64,000 nt of DNA from Enterobacter chuandaensis (GCF_003594915.1 NZ_QZCS01000002.1:62001-126000), one strand, 5' to 3'. Shown: positions 51,351 to 60,379, counted from the first letter of the stretch. Notes: generated from the sequence alone by a model not told the origin. Made by a program: numbers and translations.

Positions 51351-52124
51351 ATGAAATTGAATACCCGAGCGCAAACTGCACAATCGCCGAGCAATAATTC
51401 CCCCATCGTGCTGGTTCACGGGCTGTTTGGCAGCCTGGATAATCTGGGCGTGCTGGCGCGCGATCTGGTTACCGACCACGATATTCTCCAGGTGGATATG
51501 CGCAACCACGGGCTTTCCGGCCGCTCAGACGAGATGACCTACGCGGCAATGGCCCAGGATCTGCTGGATACGCTGGACGCCCATAACCTGCAAAAGGTAA
51601 CCCTCATCGGGCATTCCATGGGTGGCAAAGCGGTGTTGGCGCTCACCGCGCTGGCACCTGAGCGGATTGCCGGGCTTGTGGTGATTGACGTTGCGCCGGT
51701 GGATTACGACGTTCGCCGTCACGATGAGATTTTCGCGGCGATCAATGCGGTGACTGAAGCTGGCGTTTCTACACGTCAGCAGGCCGCGGCCGTTATGCGC
51801 GAGCATCTTGATGAAGAAGGCGTGGTGCAGTTCCTGCTGAAATCGTTCGTTGAAGGGCAATGGCGTTTTAACGTGCCGGTGCTGTGGGACCAGTACAACA
51901 ATATCGTGGGTTGGGAAACCGTCCCCGCCTGGCCGCACCCTACCCTCTTTATTCGCGGCGGTAACTCGCCTTACGTCACCGATGCGTACCGCGACGTGCT
52001 GCTGGCGCAGTTCCCGCAGGCGCGCGCCCACGTGATTGCCGGGGCCGGACACTGGGTTCATGCAGAAAAACCTGACGCCGTACTGCGCGCCATTCGCCGC
52101 TATCTCGCTGATACTGCAAATTGA
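51351..52124 (+). CDS. ybfF: Alpha/beta-hydrolase esterase YbfF
   Basis: Esterase of the alpha/beta-hydrolase fold; E. coli YbfF hydrolyses short acyl esters and acyl-CoAs in vitro. It has 257 residues (254 in E. coli). The oxyanion region is VLVHGLFGSLDN, the nucleophile elbow GHSMGGKAV and the catalytic His AGAGHWVHAEKPD. It diverges from seqA across about 180 bases. An inverted repeat (52137-52164) follows the stop. Confidence 0.94.
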   Translation: MKLNTRAQTAQSPSNNSPIVLVHGLFGSLDNLGVLARDLVTDHDILQVDMRNHGLSGRSDEMTYAAMAQDLLDTLDAHNLQKVTLIGHSMGGKAVLALTALAPERIAGLVVIDVAPVDYDVRRHDEIFAAINAVTEAGVSTRQQAAAVMREHLDEEGVVQFLLKSFVEGQWRFNVPVLWDQYNNIVGWETVPAWPHPTLFIRGGNSPYVTDAYRDVLLAQFPQARAHVIAGAGHWVHAEKPDAVLRAIRRYLADTAN

Positions 52125-52136
52125 TTAAAAAGAGAG

Positions 52137-52164
52137 CGACTGGAAGGCTGCGGGCTTCCAGTCG
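52137..52164 (+). other. Hairpin after ybfF
   Basis: CGACTGGAAG and CTTCCAGTCG form a 10-bp stem with an eight-base loop. The following GTTGGCGTGCCGTTTTT has a T run only 13 bases on, so termination would be inefficient and may allow read-through to ybfE. Confidence 0.6.
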
Positions 52165-52252
52165 TTGGCGTGCCGTTTTTGGTGATGTATGATGGCGCGC
52201 TTATCGCCCGGGCATTAGCAGGGCGGCGTGTTTCCCCCGAAGTCTCAGAATC

Positions 52253-52540
52253 ATGGCCAAAGAACAAACGGACCGTACGACACTAGATCTGTTCGCGAAT
52301 GAGCGTCGACCGGGACGACCGAAAACGAATCCGCTTTCGCGCGATGAACAGCTGCGTATTAATAAACGCAATCAGCTTAAACGCGATAAAAATCGTGGGC
52401 TTAAGCGTGTCGAACTGAAGCTCAACGCCGACGCGGTCGATGCGCTTAATGAACTGGCGGAGGCGCGTAATATCAGCCGCAGCGAGCTCATTGAAGAGAT
52501 GTTGATCGCCCAGCTAGAGACGTTGCGCAGCCAGGCATAA
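52253..52540 (+). CDS. ybfE: LexA-regulated-type small protein YbfE (ribbon-helix-helix)
   Basis: Small basic protein of the ribbon-helix-helix type, described in E. coli as an SOS gene of unknown function. It has 95 residues (97 in E. coli). The N terminus is basic (RRPGRPKTNPLSRDEQLRINKRNQLKRDK). The C terminus has an RHH-like pattern, KRVELKLNADAVDALNELAEARNISRSELIEEML. No clear CTG-N10-CAG LexA box was seen upstream here. fldA follows 155 bases on. Confidence 0.92.
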   Translation: MAKEQTDRTTLDLFANERRPGRPKTNPLSRDEQLRINKRNQLKRDKNRGLKRVELKLNADAVDALNELAEARNISRSELIEEMLIAQLETLRSQA

Positions 52541-52695
52541 GTCTGAAAATCCCCTTTATCGCCCTTTTCATGTAGCACAGAGTGCAGTCCTGCGCGATAG
52601 CTGTTTCCGCAGGGTTGCCTGTTCTGCTATTATTGCCCTTATCCGTGGACAATTTGCGCCACCATACCATTAAGTTTCAAGAGGTTATTTTACTC

Positions 52696-53226
52696 ATGGC
52701 AATCATCGGCATTTTCTTCGGCAGTGATACCGGCAATACCGAAAATATCGCAAAAAACATTCAGAAACAGCTCGGTAAAGACGTTGCTGATGTGCATGAC
52801 ATCGCCAAGAGCAGCAAAGAAGATCTCGAGGGCTATGACATCCTGCTGCTGGGTATTCCTACCTGGTACTACGGTGAAGCCCAGTGCGACTGGGATGATT
52901 TCTTCCCGACGCTGGAAGAGGTGGACTTCAACGGCAAGCTGGTTGCCCTGTTCGGTTGTGGCGATCAGGAAGACTACGCCGAGTACTTCTGTGACGCGCT
53001 GGGCACCATCCGCGACATCATTGAGCCACGCGGTGCAGCAATTGTCGGTCACTGGCCAACGGCGGGTTACCACTTTGAAGCCTCTAAAGGTCTGGCAGAT
53101 GATGACCACTTCGTTGGCCTGGCCATCGATGAAGACCGTCAGCCAGAGTTGACCGCAGAGCGTGTTGAAAAATGGGTGAAGCAGGTTCGCGAAGAACTGA
53201 ACCTGGACGACATCCTTAACGCCTGA
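52696..53226 (+). CDS. fldA: Flavodoxin 1 FldA
   Basis: Essential FMN electron carrier supplying reducing power to methionine synthase, biotin synthase, IspG/IspH and pyruvate formate-lyase activation. It has 176 residues, as in E. coli. The FMN phosphate loop is [11 protein letters not shown] near residues 9-19, with the flanking loops [13 protein letters not shown] and [13 protein letters not shown]. The ATG at 52696 fits; a frame open to 52582 is upstream sequence only. fur lies downstream on the same strand, as in E. coli, where the two may be cotranscribed. Confidence 0.98.
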   Translation: MAIIGIFFGSDTGNTENIAKNIQKQLGKDVADVHDIAKSSKEDLEGYDILLLGIPTWYYGEAQCDWDDFFPTLEEVDFNGKLVALFGCGDQEDYAEYFCDALGTIRDIIEPRGAAIVGHWPTAGYHFEASKGLADDDHFVGLAIDEDRQPELTAERVEKWVKQVREELNLDDILNA

Positions 53227-53235
53227 TTTCCCTGC

Positions 53236-53255
53236 GGCGCAACTCCGGTTGCGCC
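53236..53255 (+). other. Hairpin after fldA
   Basis: GGCGCAAC-TCCG-GTTGCGCC forms an 8-bp stem 10 bases after the fldA stop. No T run follows, so read-through into uof-fur is plausible. Confidence 0.55.
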
Positions 53256-53438
53256 TGATTTCCAGGTAAAACCGATTAAATTAATTGCTACAAACTTTTA
53301 ACTTTTTCGCCCAGACCTGTACAATGTCTCCCTGGTAAAATGTGGTTTCCATTGAGCAAGTTTGTTGGTGATACCCCATTTTTATAAGCATACTTTGCCT
53401 GAGACTTGCAGTTTTCATTTAGCCATGGCAGTTCTATA

Positions 53439-53519
53439 ATGAGACGCATTATCCAAGGTGCATTTTCTGTCACTTCCTCCAGAAGTGAATCGTTTAGCAA
53501 CAGGACAGATTCCGCATGA
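53439..53519 (+). CDS. uof: Upstream leader ORF Uof of fur
   Basis: A short frame, ATG at 53439 to TGA at 53517-53519, 26 codons (MRRIIQGAFSVTSSRSESFS...). It overlaps the fur ATG by 4 bases (ATGA). In E. coli uof is translationally coupled to fur and is the site through which RyhB sRNA lowers Fur synthesis. Compared with the 28-codon E. coli version as I recall it, an indel shifts the frame, so the stop falls on the fur start instead of just after it. A TATAAT overlaps the start, so only longer transcripts would translate it. Confidence 0.65.
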   Translation: MRRIIQGAFSVTSSRSESFSNRTDSA

Positions 53520-53962
53520 CTGACAACAATACCGCATTAAAGAAGGCTGGCCTGAAAGTAACGCTTCCTCGGTTAAAAATCCTTGAAGTGCTTCAGGGTC
53601 CAGACAATCACCATGTCAGTGCGGAAGACCTCTATAAACGTCTTATCGACATGGGTGAAGAGATTGGGCTGGCCACCGTTTATCGCGTGCTGAACCAGTT
53701 TGATGACGCGGGCATTGTTACCCGTCATAATTTCGAAGGCGGTAAATCTGTTTTCGAACTGACCCAGCAGCAGCACCACGATCACCTGATCTGCCTCGAT
53801 TGCGGCAAGGTCATTGAATTCAGCGATGATTCTATCGAAGCGCGTCAGCGTGAAATCGCAGCCCGTCATGGCATCCGCCTGACCAACCACAGCCTGTACC
53901 TTTACGGTCACTGCGCTGAAGGTGATTGCCGCGAGAATGAACACGCGCACGACGCAAAATAA
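53516..53962 (+). CDS. fur: Ferric uptake regulator Fur
   Basis: Iron-responsive repressor, a zinc-containing homodimer. It has 148 residues, as in E. coli. A winged-helix DNA-binding domain (about 1-82, LKVTLPRLKILEVLQ, LATVYRVLNQF) precedes a dimerisation and metal domain with HHDHLICLDCGKVIEF (Cys pair for structural zinc and regulatory His residues) and a second Cys motif (GHCAEGDC). Its translation is probably coupled to uof. Confidence 0.98.
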   Translation: MTDNNTALKKAGLKVTLPRLKILEVLQGPDNHHVSAEDLYKRLIDMGEEIGLATVYRVLNQFDDAGIVTRHNFEGGKSVFELTQQQHHDHLICLDCGKVIEFSDDSIEARQREIAARHGIRLTNHSLYLYGHCAEGDCRENEHAHDAK

Positions 53963-53980
53963 GTCAGCGTTCATACTCTG

Positions 53981-54007
53981 AGCCAGCCGAAAGGTTGGCT
54001 TTTTTTT
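53981..54007 (+). terminator. Intrinsic terminator after fur
   Basis: AGCCAGCC-GAAA-GGTTGGCT followed by seven T residues, 18 bases after the fur stop. Confidence 0.92.
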
Positions 54008-54023
54008 GCCTTTTTTGGGCAAT

Positions 54024-54053
54024 AAAAAGCCCGGTAGCGCAGCGCCACCGGGC
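54024..54053 (-). terminator. REP-like terminator after chiQ
   Basis: On the minus strand GCCCGGTGGCGC and GCGCTACCGGGC form a stem followed by TTTTT. It is built on the same GCCCGGTGGCGC core as the REP units after gltA and potE. It lies 10 bases after the chiQ stop. Confidence 0.8.
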
Positions 54054-54063
54054 GTAAAGTAAC

Positions 54064-54393
54064 TTATTTATTGTTATTGCGTATCTCGTTCCAGATCTTA
54101 TCGCAACGCTTTGCGACTTCCTGATCGTTACCGGTTTTACGCGCCTGGATACAGGCCTGGTAATCCATCACGCGAATATTCTCCTGCGTTGCAAACTGCT
54201 CATGCGCTTTCTCTTTCTTCAGCACATTTAGCACGTTCTGACAGGCTTCAATTTTCTCCGGCGATCCTTCCGCACTATTAATACAGGCGCTATACGCCTC
54301 CTTCAGACGGGAGTCCTCTTTTGGCGCCTGAGTCTGCGTGCACGCCACCAGCCCTGATGCCAACAGCGCGACGATTACGATTTTTTTCATCAT
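54064..54393 (-). CDS. chiQ: Chitosugar-operon lipoprotein ChiQ (YbfN)
   Basis: Predicted lipoprotein cotranscribed with chitoporin chiP; exact role unknown. It has 109 residues from ATG 54393, seven bases after GGAG; ATG 54390 is equally possible. The lipobox GLVAC follows a short hydrophobic signal (KKIVIVALLAS). The mature part is helical and charged, with four conserved cysteines (YSACINS, IEACQN, YQACIQ, KRCDKIW) probably forming disulfides. It follows chiP by 44 bases. Confidence 0.93.
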   Translation of the reverse strand: MMKKIVIVALLASGLVACTQTQAPKEDSRLKEAYSACINSAEGSPEKIEACQNVLNVLKKEKAHEQFATQENIRVMDYQACIQARKTGNDQEVAKRCDKIWNEIRNNNK

Positions 54394-54437
54394 GTGCACT
54401 CTCCATACCGGCAGGAGTCACCCCGCCGGTGCGTTCA

Positions 54438-55835
54438 TCAGAAGATAGTGAATGGGGCGATAACCATGAATTTCACGTCACGTTCATCCTGGAAGATGTT
54501 GCCGTAACCGCCCGCGTAGCTTGGGATATCGGAGTGGTTGTCATACTGCGTGAAGTGCAGTTTGAACATCGTGCCTTTCGCGCGGCCATCCTGCAGGGTG
54601 TAGATAGCATCCAGGCTGTAGGAGGACTCTTTCAGGCGATAGTTTGGATCGTAGTACGCATCCGGCGTAGCCATATCGGCAGGTTTTGCGTCCCAGGCGT
54701 AAGCGTAAGAAGCGCCCACTGCCCAGCCCGGCAGGTTCCAGTTTTTCAGGTCATACATGGCGCCGAAGAAGACCGCTTTTTCGCCGTCGGCGTTGAAGTC
54801 AGAGCGGTTATCCCACCAGATATCAAGACGGCCGTTAGATGAGGCATAGGTTGGGGTCATACGCTGCAGGAAGTAGCCCTGCTGCCCTTCCGCCTTCACC
54901 CATGTGCCTTCCAGGCGTAAATCAACCTGGCCAACCTTGTAGCCGAAGGTCAACGCCTGCAGCCACGCGGTGCCGTTATAAATGTCATTTACACTGCCAT
55001 CGCTGACTTTATCGCGCGTACCGTAGAACTGATAGCTGGTGCTCAGCGGGCTACCGGCGATATCAAATTTGTAGCTGGCTTTAGCAAAATACTGATCGAT
55101 ATAGCCTTCGGCCTGGCCAAATGCGGCTTCCAGAACCAAATCGTTTTTAAAGTCGTACTTCGCGCCCAGCGAGTGGAGGTATTCGACTTTGGTTTTCTTA
55201 TCGTTCTGGTAGAACTTATCCATCTCAATGTGCCACGGCGCTTTGTACTCGTTGGTCCACATATAGGAGAAGCTCAACGCACCCGCATCACCATAGTCAA
55301 AGTTAGCCCCTGCTTCTGCACCCTGGTAAGTGCCCGGCATAAAGCTCCAGTGCGGCGCTAACAGCGTCTGGCCAGTTGGCTGAATATAGCCCCCACGCGC
55401 CCAGACCGGGCCGTATTTAAATTTCGCTGCGGCCTTATAAAGGCTGATACCACTTTTATCCCCGGACCAGTCTTCATCGTAGGCTTTATTGCTGGAGGAG
55501 AACGCAATTTCGTTCGGGTGACCGCTATCGCCGTTTTCAGCCATTTCAATCGCGGTAAATGCGGCAATATCCAGACCGAACATATCGGCGGCATAGCCTG
55601 ACTGGAAGTCCAGGTTGGCGTTCCAGGTAGAATGAGAGAGGTTAGTTTTGTATTTATCTTCAGTGACGTCTTTACGGTCACGCTCACGCTGCCAGTAATA
55701 AATACCGCCCGTAAGGGTAGAATCTTCGATGAAACCTGCTGCTTTCGCCTCTGGCACAACCACCAGGCCCGACATTGCTGTCACACCGGCGATAGCCAGC
55801 GCCAGCGCACTACGTTTGCCACTGAACGTACGCAT
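54438..55835 (-). CDS. chiP: Chitoporin ChiP (YbfM)
   Basis: OprD-family outer-membrane channel for chitooligosaccharides. It has 465 residues (468 in E. coli). A signal peptide ([20 protein letters not shown]..., cleavage near PEAKA) precedes a barrel with aromatic-rich strands ([27 protein letters not shown]) and a terminal Phe (APFTIF). The leader contains a ChiX pairing site covering the ribosome binding site and a NagC-type operator further upstream, so expression should depend on chitosugars. Confidence 0.97.
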   Translation of the reverse strand: MRTFSGKRSALALAIAGVTAMSGLVVVPEAKAAGFIEDSTLTGGIYYWQRERDRKDVTEDKYKTNLSHSTWNANLDFQSGYAADMFGLDIAAFTAIEMAENGDSGHPNEIAFSSSNKAYDEDWSGDKSGISLYKAAAKFKYGPVWARGGYIQPTGQTLLAPHWSFMPGTYQGAEAGANFDYGDAGALSFSYMWTNEYKAPWHIEMDKFYQNDKKTKVEYLHSLGAKYDFKNDLVLEAAFGQAEGYIDQYFAKASYKFDIAGSPLSTSYQFYGTRDKVSDGSVNDIYNGTAWLQALTFGYKVGQVDLRLEGTWVKAEGQQGYFLQRMTPTYASSNGRLDIWWDNRSDFNADGEKAVFFGAMYDLKNWNLPGWAVGASYAYAWDAKPADMATPDAYYDPNYRLKESSYSLDAIYTLQDGRAKGTMFKLHFTQYDNHSDIPSYAGGYGNIFQDERDVKFMVIAPFTIF

Positions 55836-55840
55836 AGATT

Positions 55841-55854
55841 ATTCCTCTTTGACG
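55841..55854 (-). promoter_or_regulatory. ChiX sRNA pairing site over the chiP ribosome binding site
   Basis: On the minus strand CGTCAAAGAGGAAT lies 5 bases before the chiP ATG and includes the Shine-Dalgarno AGGA. It is fully complementary to the ChiX segment AUUCCUCUUUGACG as I remember it from E. coli and Salmonella, where ChiX silences chiP until chitobiose traps the sRNA. Confidence 0.8.
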
Positions 55855-55943
55855 AATTAAAACGCCTTAAACGGCGAAAAACAGAAAAGACCAAATGGTC
55901 AGGGGTAGTTATAAATACCCTCGAATTAACTACCGTCTTTAGG

Positions 55944-55966
55944 TTATTTTTCGCGACGCGAATTAT
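55944..55966. promoter_or_regulatory. Probable NagC operator upstream of chiP
   Basis: The symmetric core TTCGCGACGCGAA is flanked by TTATTT and TTAT, the pattern of Mlc/NagC operators. It lies about 110 bases before the chiP ATG. In E. coli chiPQ is repressed by NagC. The rest of 55967-56228 is AT-rich non-coding sequence with no gene I can support. Confidence 0.65.
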
Positions 55967-56228
55967 CAATGCTTTTCAGTGGGCAAAAGTCAGGATTATG
56001 ACGAAGTGCACATAATTGGTAGTGGTTTGTAACATTTAGCGCGAGGCGAGGTTTGGCGGGGCAAGGCGTTAATTTCTGGAGGATAAAACCGTTAAATTTC
56101 GCTAATTTCTACTTATTCCGGACTGGTGAAAATATACAAACTTTTTTTTGAAAAATAAGTAGCACCGCATTGACCTGAAATTTCAGCCAGACCTATTTTA
56201 GCTCCGCTATAACGATATGATCATTCAA

Positions 56229-56256
56229 TAAAAAAACGCCGCAATAAGCGGCGTTT
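56229..56256 (-). terminator. Intrinsic terminator after glnS
   Basis: On the minus strand AACGCCGC-TTATT-GCGGCGTT is followed by a run of T residues, 26 bases after the glnS stop. Confidence 0.9.
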
Positions 56257-56282
56257 GTTTCTCATTGACCAGAGCAGCAATA

Positions 56283-57950
56283 TTATTCGCCGATCTTCGT
56301 CCAGGTATCACGCAGGCCTACGGTGCGGTTAAATACCGGTTTTTCAGCGGTGCTGTAACGGCTGTCCAGGCAGAAGTAACCTTCACGCTCGAACTGGAAC
56401 GCTTTGCCCGCTTCAGCCGCTTTAAGCGATGGCTCCGCATAACCCTGTTTGATTACCAGCGATTCCGGGTTGATGGTTGCCAGGAAGTCTTCCGCTGCGC
56501 CCGGGTTAGGCACGCTGAACAGACGATCGTACAGACGAATTTCAACCGGCAGCGCGTGGGAAGCGCTCACCCAGTGGATAACGCCTTTCACCTTGCGGCC
56601 ATCCGCCGGATCTTTGCTCAGCGTTTCAGCATCATAAGAGCAGAAGATGGTGGTGATATTCCCTTCTGCATCTTTCTCTACGCGCTCGGCTTTGATGACG
56701 TAGGCGTTACGCAGACGCACTTCTTTACCCAGCACCAGACGCTTGTACTGCTTGTTGGCCTCTTCGCGGAAGTCAGCACGGTCGATCCAGATTTCACCGC
56801 TGAACGGCACGTCACGGCTTCCCATTTCCGGTTTGTTCGGATGGTTAGGCATGGAGACCAGTTCACTTCCACCCTGCGGGTAGTTTTCGATAACCAGCTT
56901 AACCGGATCGATAACCGCCATTGCACGCGGGGCGTTTTCGTTGAGGTCTTCACGAATGCAGGATTCCAGAGACGCCATTTCGATGGTGTTGTCCTGCTTG
57001 GTCACGCCGATGCGTTTGCAGAACTCACGAATAGAGGCGGCAGTGTAACCACGACGGCGCAGACCAGAGATGGTTGGCATACGCGGGTCGTCCCAGCCTT
57101 CAACGTGCTTGTCGGTCACCAGCAGGTTCAGCTTACGCTTGGACATCACGGTGTATTCCAGATTCAGACGAGAGAACTCGTACTGGCGCGGATGCACAGG
57201 AATGGTGATGTTATCCAGCACCCAGTCGTACAGACGACGGTTGTCCTGGAACTCCAGCGTACACAGGGAGTGCGTAATGCCTTCCAGCGCATCGCTGATG
57301 CAGTGGGTGAAGTCGTACATCGGGTAGATGCACCACTTGTTGCCGGTCTGGTGGTGTTCTGCGAACTTAATGCGGTACAGCACCGGATCGCGCATCACGA
57401 TGAACGGCGATGCCATGTCGATTTTGGCACGCAGGCACGCTTTGCCTTCTTCGAAGCCACCAGCACGCATTTTTTCAAACAGCGCCAGGTTCTCTTCCAC
57501 GCTGCGATCGCGGAACGGGCTGTTTTTGCCCGGCGCGGTCAGCGTACCGCGGTATTCGCGGATCTCATCGGCAGACAGCTCGTCGACATACGCCAGGCCT
57601 TTGTTGATCAGTTCCACCGCATAGGCATACAGCTGATCAAAATAGTCAGATGAGTAGCAGATATCGCCAGACCAGTTGAAGCCCAGCCATTGCACGTCGT
57701 TTTTAATGGACTCAACGTATTCGATGTCTTCTTTTACTGGGTTGGTGTCATCGAAACGCAGGTTGCACTGGCCCTGGTAGTCTTGCGCAATACCAAAGTT
57801 CAGGCAGATCGATTTCGCGTGACCAATGTGCAGGTAACCGTTCGGCTCCGGCGGGAAACGCGTATGGACTGTGGTGTGCTTACCACTGGCCAGATCTTCA
57901 TCGATGATCTGACGAATAAAGTTACTCGGGCGGGCTTCTGCCTCACTCAT
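56283..57950 (-). CDS. glnS: Glutaminyl-tRNA synthetase
   Basis: Class I aminoacyl-tRNA synthetase charging tRNA-Gln. It has 555 residues (554 in E. coli). The Rossmann fold has the HIGH motif [15 protein letters not shown] near residues 33-47 and the KMSKS-equivalent VMSKRKL near 270. C-terminal beta-barrel anticodon-binding domains follow (about 340-550). It stands as a single gene between nagE and chiPQ, with its own terminator. Confidence 0.98.
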   Translation of the reverse strand: MSEAEARPSNFIRQIIDEDLASGKHTTVHTRFPPEPNGYLHIGHAKSICLNFGIAQDYQGQCNLRFDDTNPVKEDIEYVESIKNDVQWLGFNWSGDICYSSDYFDQLYAYAVELINKGLAYVDELSADEIREYRGTLTAPGKNSPFRDRSVEENLALFEKMRAGGFEEGKACLRAKIDMASPFIVMRDPVLYRIKFAEHHQTGNKWCIYPMYDFTHCISDALEGITHSLCTLEFQDNRRLYDWVLDNITIPVHPRQYEFSRLNLEYTVMSKRKLNLLVTDKHVEGWDDPRMPTISGLRRRGYTAASIREFCKRIGVTKQDNTIEMASLESCIREDLNENAPRAMAVIDPVKLVIENYPQGGSELVSMPNHPNKPEMGSRDVPFSGEIWIDRADFREEANKQYKRLVLGKEVRLRNAYVIKAERVEKDAEGNITTIFCSYDAETLSKDPADGRKVKGVIHWVSASHALPVEIRLYDRLFSVPNPGAAEDFLATINPESLVIKQGYAEPSLKAAEAGKAFQFEREGYFCLDSRYSTAEKPVFNRTVGLRDTWTKIGE

Positions 57951-58070
57951 CGTGGATTCCTCAAAGCGTAAACAACGTATAACGGCGTATGATCTTATAA
58001 GCAGGACGTAGTGACAACCCTTAGTTACGGAAAATACGTATCAGATGAAAATAATGGGGGCGTTTGCTGC

Positions 58071-58104
58071 AAAAAAAAGCGGCGGAGGATATCCCCCGCC
58101 GCTT
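58071..58104 (-). terminator. Intrinsic terminator after nagE
   Basis: On the minus strand AAGCGGCGG...CCGCCGCTT closes a long stem (one mismatch, ATAT centre) followed by eight T residues, 26 bases after the nagE stop. Confidence 0.9.
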
Positions 58105-58129
58105 AAGGCATGACTCTACTCAGGAGCGA

Positions 58130-60151
58130 TTACTTGCCTTTAATCTCATACAGTGGTGTCTGACCCGCAACCACCTGACCTTTTGCCTGGAGTACCAGAC
58201 CGCTAAAGTCGTCGATGTTGCTGCACACAACCGGGCTAATCATCGAACGCGCGTTGGCGTTCAGGAAGTCCAGATCCATTTCCAGAATCGGCTGACCGGC
58301 CACCACTTCGGCACCCTCTTCCACCAGGCGAGTAAAGCCCTGACCGTTCAGCGCAACGGTATCGATACCCATATGGACAACGATCTCCGCGCCTTTTTCG
58401 GTTTCGAGGCAGAACGCGTGGTTAGTGTTGAAGATTTTCACGATGGTACCGGCCGCAGGAGATACAACGGTTTTGTCCGTTGGTTTCACCGCCACGCCGT
58501 CACCGACCGCTTTGCTGGCGAACGCTTCGTCAGGCACCTGCTCAAGCGCAACCACGTCACCGGTGACGGGAGAAACCAGCGCAGCGATGGTCACCGCGTT
58601 TGGCACCGCCTGCGGTTTTGCAGCCGCTGGCGCAGCGGCAGGTGCGGCAGAAGCTTCTGCAGCGGCTACCGGACCGGTGGTTTTCATGGCGTTAGCAATT
58701 TTCTCAGCCACGAAGCCGACGATGATCTGCACGCTGGTTTTGTTCAGGCGGATAACGCCAGAAGCTCCCAGACGTTTTGCCAGCGCTTCGTTCACCAGAG
58801 AAGAGTCTTTCACGTTCAGACGCAGACGAGTGATACAGGCGTCAATACCGGTCAGGTTGTCAGAACCGCCCACAGCGGCGATGTACTGACGCGCCAGGCC
58901 AGAAACGTCCTGCTCCTGAGCACCGCTCACGTTCACATCCTGACCATCCGCTTCGCTACCGGCCACAGCCAGCTCGCGACCTGGGGTCATCAGGTTGAAT
59001 TTGGTGATAGTGAAGCGGAACACCACGTAGTAGATAACGAAGAACACCAGACCTTGTGGGATCAGCATCCACCAGTGGGTCGCCAGCGGGTTACGGGACG
59101 ACAGCACCATATCCACCAGACCGGCGCTGAAGCCGAAACCGGCAATCCACTGCATGCTTGCAGCGATGAACACGGAGATACCGGTCAGCACAGCGTGGAT
59201 CACATACAGAACCGGCGCAACGAACATGAAGGAGAATTCCAGCGGCTCTGTGATACCGGTGAAGAAGGCAGCGAACGCACCTGCCATCATGATACCCAGC
59301 ACTTTCGCTTTGTTTTCAGGGCGCGCGCAATGATAGATAGCCAGCGCTGCACCCGGCAGGCCGAACATCATGATTGGGAAGAAGCCCGCCTGATAACGAC
59401 CGGTGATACCTACCACCGCTTTACCGGCTTCGATGGACTGTGCGCCACCCAGGAAGTTAGGAATATCGTTAATACCGGCAACGTCGAACCAGAACACGGA
59501 GTTCAGCGCGTGGTGCAGACCAACCGGGATCAGCAGACGGTTGAAGAACGCGTACACGCCCGCACCGACGGAACCCAGTTTCTGGATGTGTTCACCGAAG
59601 TTCACCAGACCGTCGAAGATAACCGGCCAGATGTACATCAGGATGAACGCAACGAAAATCATCACGAAAGAGGTCAGGATGGGCACCAGACGGCGACCGC
59701 TGAAGAACGACAGCGCCTTTGGCAGCTCAACGCTGCTGAAGCGGTTGTACAGTTCCGCAGAGATAATACCGACGAGGATACCCACGAACTGGTTGCTGAT
59801 CTTACCGAACGCGGCTGGAACCTGGTCCGCCGGGATCTTCTGGATCATGGAAACCGCAGCCGGAGAACAGAGCGTGGTCAGCACCAGGAAGCCCACGAAA
59901 CCGGTCAGCGCCGCAGCACCGTCTTTATCTTTGGACATACCGTAAGCCACACCAATGGCAAACAGCACGGACATGTTGTCGATGATAGCGGAACCAGATT
60001 TAATGAAGAACGCCGCTAATGCGTTGTCTCCACCCCAGCCTACCGGGTCAATCCAGTAACCGACACCCATTAATATCGCTGCCGCCGGCAGCGTGGCGAC
60101 CGGCACCATAAGCGCACGGCCAACCTTCTGTAAATAACCTAGAATACTCAC
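58130..60151 (-). CDS. nagE: PTS N-acetylglucosamine transporter IICBA
   Basis: Phosphotransferase permease that imports N-acetylglucosamine as its 6-phosphate. It has 673 residues, longer than the 648 of E. coli. The order is EIIC (about 1-385), EIIB with phospho-Cys439 (GIDACITRLRL), an Ala/Pro linker, and EIIA with phospho-His593 (VVHMGIDTV). The GTG start at 60151 follows GGGGGAAG; the reading upstream to 60184 is rejected. The IIA part is almost identical to E. coli, but the IIC part (RALMVPVATLPAAAILMGVG) is clearly divergent from my memory of it. Divergent from nagB. Confidence 0.93.
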   Translation of the reverse strand: MSILGYLQKVGRALMVPVATLPAAAILMGVGYWIDPVGWGGDNALAAFFIKSGSAIIDNMSVLFAIGVAYGMSKDKDGAAALTGFVGFLVLTTLCSPAAVSMIQKIPADQVPAAFGKISNQFVGILVGIISAELYNRFSSVELPKALSFFSGRRLVPILTSFVMIFVAFILMYIWPVIFDGLVNFGEHIQKLGSVGAGVYAFFNRLLIPVGLHHALNSVFWFDVAGINDIPNFLGGAQSIEAGKAVVGITGRYQAGFFPIMMFGLPGAALAIYHCARPENKAKVLGIMMAGAFAAFFTGITEPLEFSFMFVAPVLYVIHAVLTGISVFIAASMQWIAGFGFSAGLVDMVLSSRNPLATHWWMLIPQGLVFFVIYYVVFRFTITKFNLMTPGRELAVAGSEADGQDVNVSGAQEQDVSGLARQYIAAVGGSDNLTGIDACITRLRLNVKDSSLVNEALAKRLGASGVIRLNKTSVQIIVGFVAEKIANAMKTTGPVAAAEASAAPAAAPAAAKPQAVPNAVTIAALVSPVTGDVVALEQVPDEAFASKAVGDGVAVKPTDKTVVSPAAGTIVKIFNTNHAFCLETEKGAEIVVHMGIDTVALNGQGFTRLVEEGAEVVAGQPILEMDLDFLNANARSMISPVVCSNIDDFSGLVLQAKGQVVAGQTPLYEIKGK

Positions 60152-60263
60152 TTTCTTCCCCCTATGAGACCCCGTTTCAGGCACGTTCTCTGCTGTGTTT
60201 TTTATTGTGTCACTAACTATTAATACAGTTGATGATTCACTGGCATTGTGAGTGTGTGAAAAA

Positions 60264-60284
60264 TTAATTCGTATCGCAAATTAA
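60264..60284. promoter_or_regulatory. NagC operator near nagE
   Basis: TTAATTCGTATCGCAAATTA with one further A is an imperfect palindrome of the NagC type, about 115 bases upstream of the nagE GTG. With the site at 60358-60379 it forms a pair whose centres are about 94 bp apart. Confidence 0.75.
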
Positions 60285-60296
60285 ACACCCATTTTT

Positions 60297-60312
60297 TGTG
60301 ATTTTTGTCACC
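60297..60312. promoter_or_regulatory. CRP site between nagE and nagB
   Basis: TGTGATTTTTGTCACC matches the CRP consensus TGTGA-N6-TCACA at nine of ten fixed positions. It lies between the two NagC operators, as in the E. coli nagE-nagB region. Confidence 0.78.
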
Positions 60313-60357
60313 AAATATCGTAATCACCCCTCCCTTTCACTGGCTAACAGTCAAAAC

Positions 60358-60379
60358 TTATTTTATCATTCAAAAAATC
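60358..60379. promoter_or_regulatory. NagC operator near nagB
   Basis: TTATTTTATCATTCAAAAAA with flanking TC has the A/T arms typical of NagC sites, with a weaker centre than the nagE site. It lies about 100 bases before the nagB ATG. The spacing of about nine helical turns to the nagE site would permit a repression loop. Confidence 0.65.

Noticed and set aside
58064..60019. 651-codon plus-strand frame antisense to nagE
   Set aside because: Composition is His/Gln/Arg-rich without domains, it begins inside the nagE terminator, and nagE on the other strand is unmistakable.
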